This document shows, one piece after another, positions 62,616 to 64,000 of a DNA stretch of 64,000 bases. Position 1 is the stretch's first letter; each line of letters starts with the position of its first letter. A program made the position numbers and the translations under genes. This stretch comes from Astrocystis sublimbata. Lineage: Eukaryota > Ascomycota > Sordariomycetes > Xylariales > Xylariaceae. The stretch is taken from NCBI GenBank assembly GCA_022453515.1, contig JAJNNY010000004.1, positions 372,001 through 436,000 of the forward strand, given 5' to 3'. The notes beneath the pieces were generated by a model. The model did no database searches and was not told the DNA's origin. It worked only from the letters and a program-made list of their open reading frames with translations.

Positions 62616-64000
62616 AGTACAAGCAACTGCGAACCGGAAAAGGGGAAAGAAATTGATGGGGACAACAGACTTGTGTCAAAAACCTTGGTTAACAGGTTGC
62701 TATCGAGGAGATGAGAAACTATGGCTAATCATGCTGTCCTTTTCATACGAATGGAAAAGACCAAAGGGACAACGTGCTTAACCCATCCTTGGTATCGCGA
62801 TTCTATCTCTAATTATGCCGTTGAGCTGCTACATTGAGATGTGCTACTGCACTTACCTAGGAGCTGAGCTTGCCTAGCTACTTGAATGAGAACCAACGAT
62901 CGAGCTTATCGCACATTTATGATCTATTTCATGAAATTCTGAACAAGGCACAATGTCAAAGACCATGGAGTTAAAAGTGATCATGGCAAGATGGAAAAAG
63001 TTTTTCTTGCTAAAGTTTTTGGGCGCTGTTTGTGTCAAAACTGAAATGCACCTGCCAATATGTTGTTTGCTTGGTCTAATTTTCGAAATCCATTCGTAAG
63101 GTGGTAAGTAGCACACCAGCTTGATTGGCTTGTCCGAGTTTTGGTATGCTGAGCTACACTTTCAACAGGCGAGAGAGGTCTCTGTCTATTTTGCTGACCC
63201 CTGATCTTGAAGTATTTATCCAAAGCGGATGGATTAGACAATAAGAGAGGTATCTCGTAGAACACTTCATCACTACCTCTCCCATTTAGTGCATGTGTGT
63301 GTAGGGGAGAGAGGGGCTTCTGCATCAGCGAAACAGCAGCATACTTCTTTTGGCCTGGCACTTGTAGGCAAGAAAGTTCAGTGTGGAAGTGGTCGGTCGA
63401 GGGACCATGTGCTGGAGACGGGGAAGCTGACAGTGGGACCTGTGCAAAATCGTAGCGTCGGGTGTGTTCTACTTAGCATGTATGTCGCAGCGAGGGGTTG
63501 GGTGGTGACCTGCTTGAAAGGAGCAAGAGAATGGGAACACTGCAGGCCGATGAGGTAGAACAAAGCAGAGACCAACGTCCTCCCATGCTGCTGTCGAGGC
63601 TGTGTTCATGATGCAGTGCGGTAGGTTCATCGTTATAGTCCTAATGGACTAATTTCCATCGACGTCGTCACCGTACGGTCGGTAACAATACCTTGAGGTG
63701 CATAGCAGCAGCACAGGCGCTAGGGTCCCCGCGACAACAGCGGAATGCAACAAAATGACATCAACGTATGAGCATCTTGGGGGGGGGGGGGGGGGGGGCA
63801 AAATGATCAAGTACAGTGCTTGAAATTTAGATTGCCCGATAACTCTGCAAGAGTTGTAATATGTCTCAGGTCTTGTAGCATTGGGAGAGAAGAATTGCTT
63901 GCAGAATGGCAGACTATGCCGCCCACACACGGGCTACCATCATGAAATAGTGCGAAACAATAGCCTAAGGGAATGATAGGATTAGTAGGTATCCCATGTT
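62616..64000. other. Non-coding end of window
   Basis: No gene is recognised. A 20-G run at 63779-63798 is the longest homopolymer in the window. Frames at 63035-63361 and 63289-63558 are short and featureless. A gene starting beyond the window edge could have its promoter here. Confidence 0.5.
63779..63798. repeat. Poly-G run (20)
   Basis: Twenty consecutive G in non-coding DNA. Confidence 0.9.

Overview
The window is nuclear DNA of a filamentous ascomycete (Pezizomycotina, most likely a Sordariomycete). Genes carry short introns (about 40-170 nt) with GTRNGY donors and CTAAC/CTGAC-like branch sites. Neighbours lie on mixed strands without operons. Families such as the fungal rhodopsin-like 7TM proteins, Zn2Cys6 regulators and fungal flotillins point the same way. 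The class-level call is inference; no rRNA or marker gene is present to confirm it.

Layout. 1-3.1 kb: no gene seen. 3.15-5.0 kb (+): seven-exon 7TM rhodopsin-domain protein, convergent with a small basic/acidic protein at 7.28-5.77 kb (-). 11.13-8.92 kb (-): HSL-type alpha/beta hydrolase. 13.7-15.1 kb (+): acetylornithine aminotransferase (ARG8). 17.0-19.1 kb (+): glutamate decarboxylase. 19.1-30.6 kb: about 11.5 kb with no recognisable gene. 30.6-33.2 kb (+): Zn2Cys6 transcription factor. 35.0-38.2 kb (+): TBC-domain Rab GAP. 42.67-38.94 kb (-) and 42.79-44.19 kb (+): a tight divergent pair, a 1177-aa coiled-coil/ubiquitin-like protein and a 426-aa fungal-specific protein. 46.57-45.21 kb (-): unrecognised protein. 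47.9-48.8 kb (+): ARPC3/Arc18 of the Arp2/3 complex, convergent with TRM6 (51.0-49.1 kb, -). 53.5-51.9 kb (-): flotillin-like protein. 55.8-56.7 kb (+): unrecognised fungal protein. 58.35-56.89 kb (-): protein with two possible OB-folds. About 58.76-58.85 kb: tRNA-like sequence. 59.2-60.0 kb (+): small acidic-tailed protein. 60.7-62.6 kb (+): CobW/ZNG1-type zinc GTPase.

Most genes are housekeeping and show no shared pathway. ARG8 and glutamate decarboxylase both touch glutamate metabolism. Arp2/3, TBC-GAP and flotillin are all trafficking/cortex proteins but are not physically linked. The least explained parts are the divergent pair at 38.9-44.2 kb, the 19.1-30.6 kb desert, a dispersed TACCTAGGTA-type palindrome restricted to non-coding DNA, and several long G/C homopolymers. 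Exon joins were worked out by hand from splice signals and reading-frame continuity; none has transcript support.
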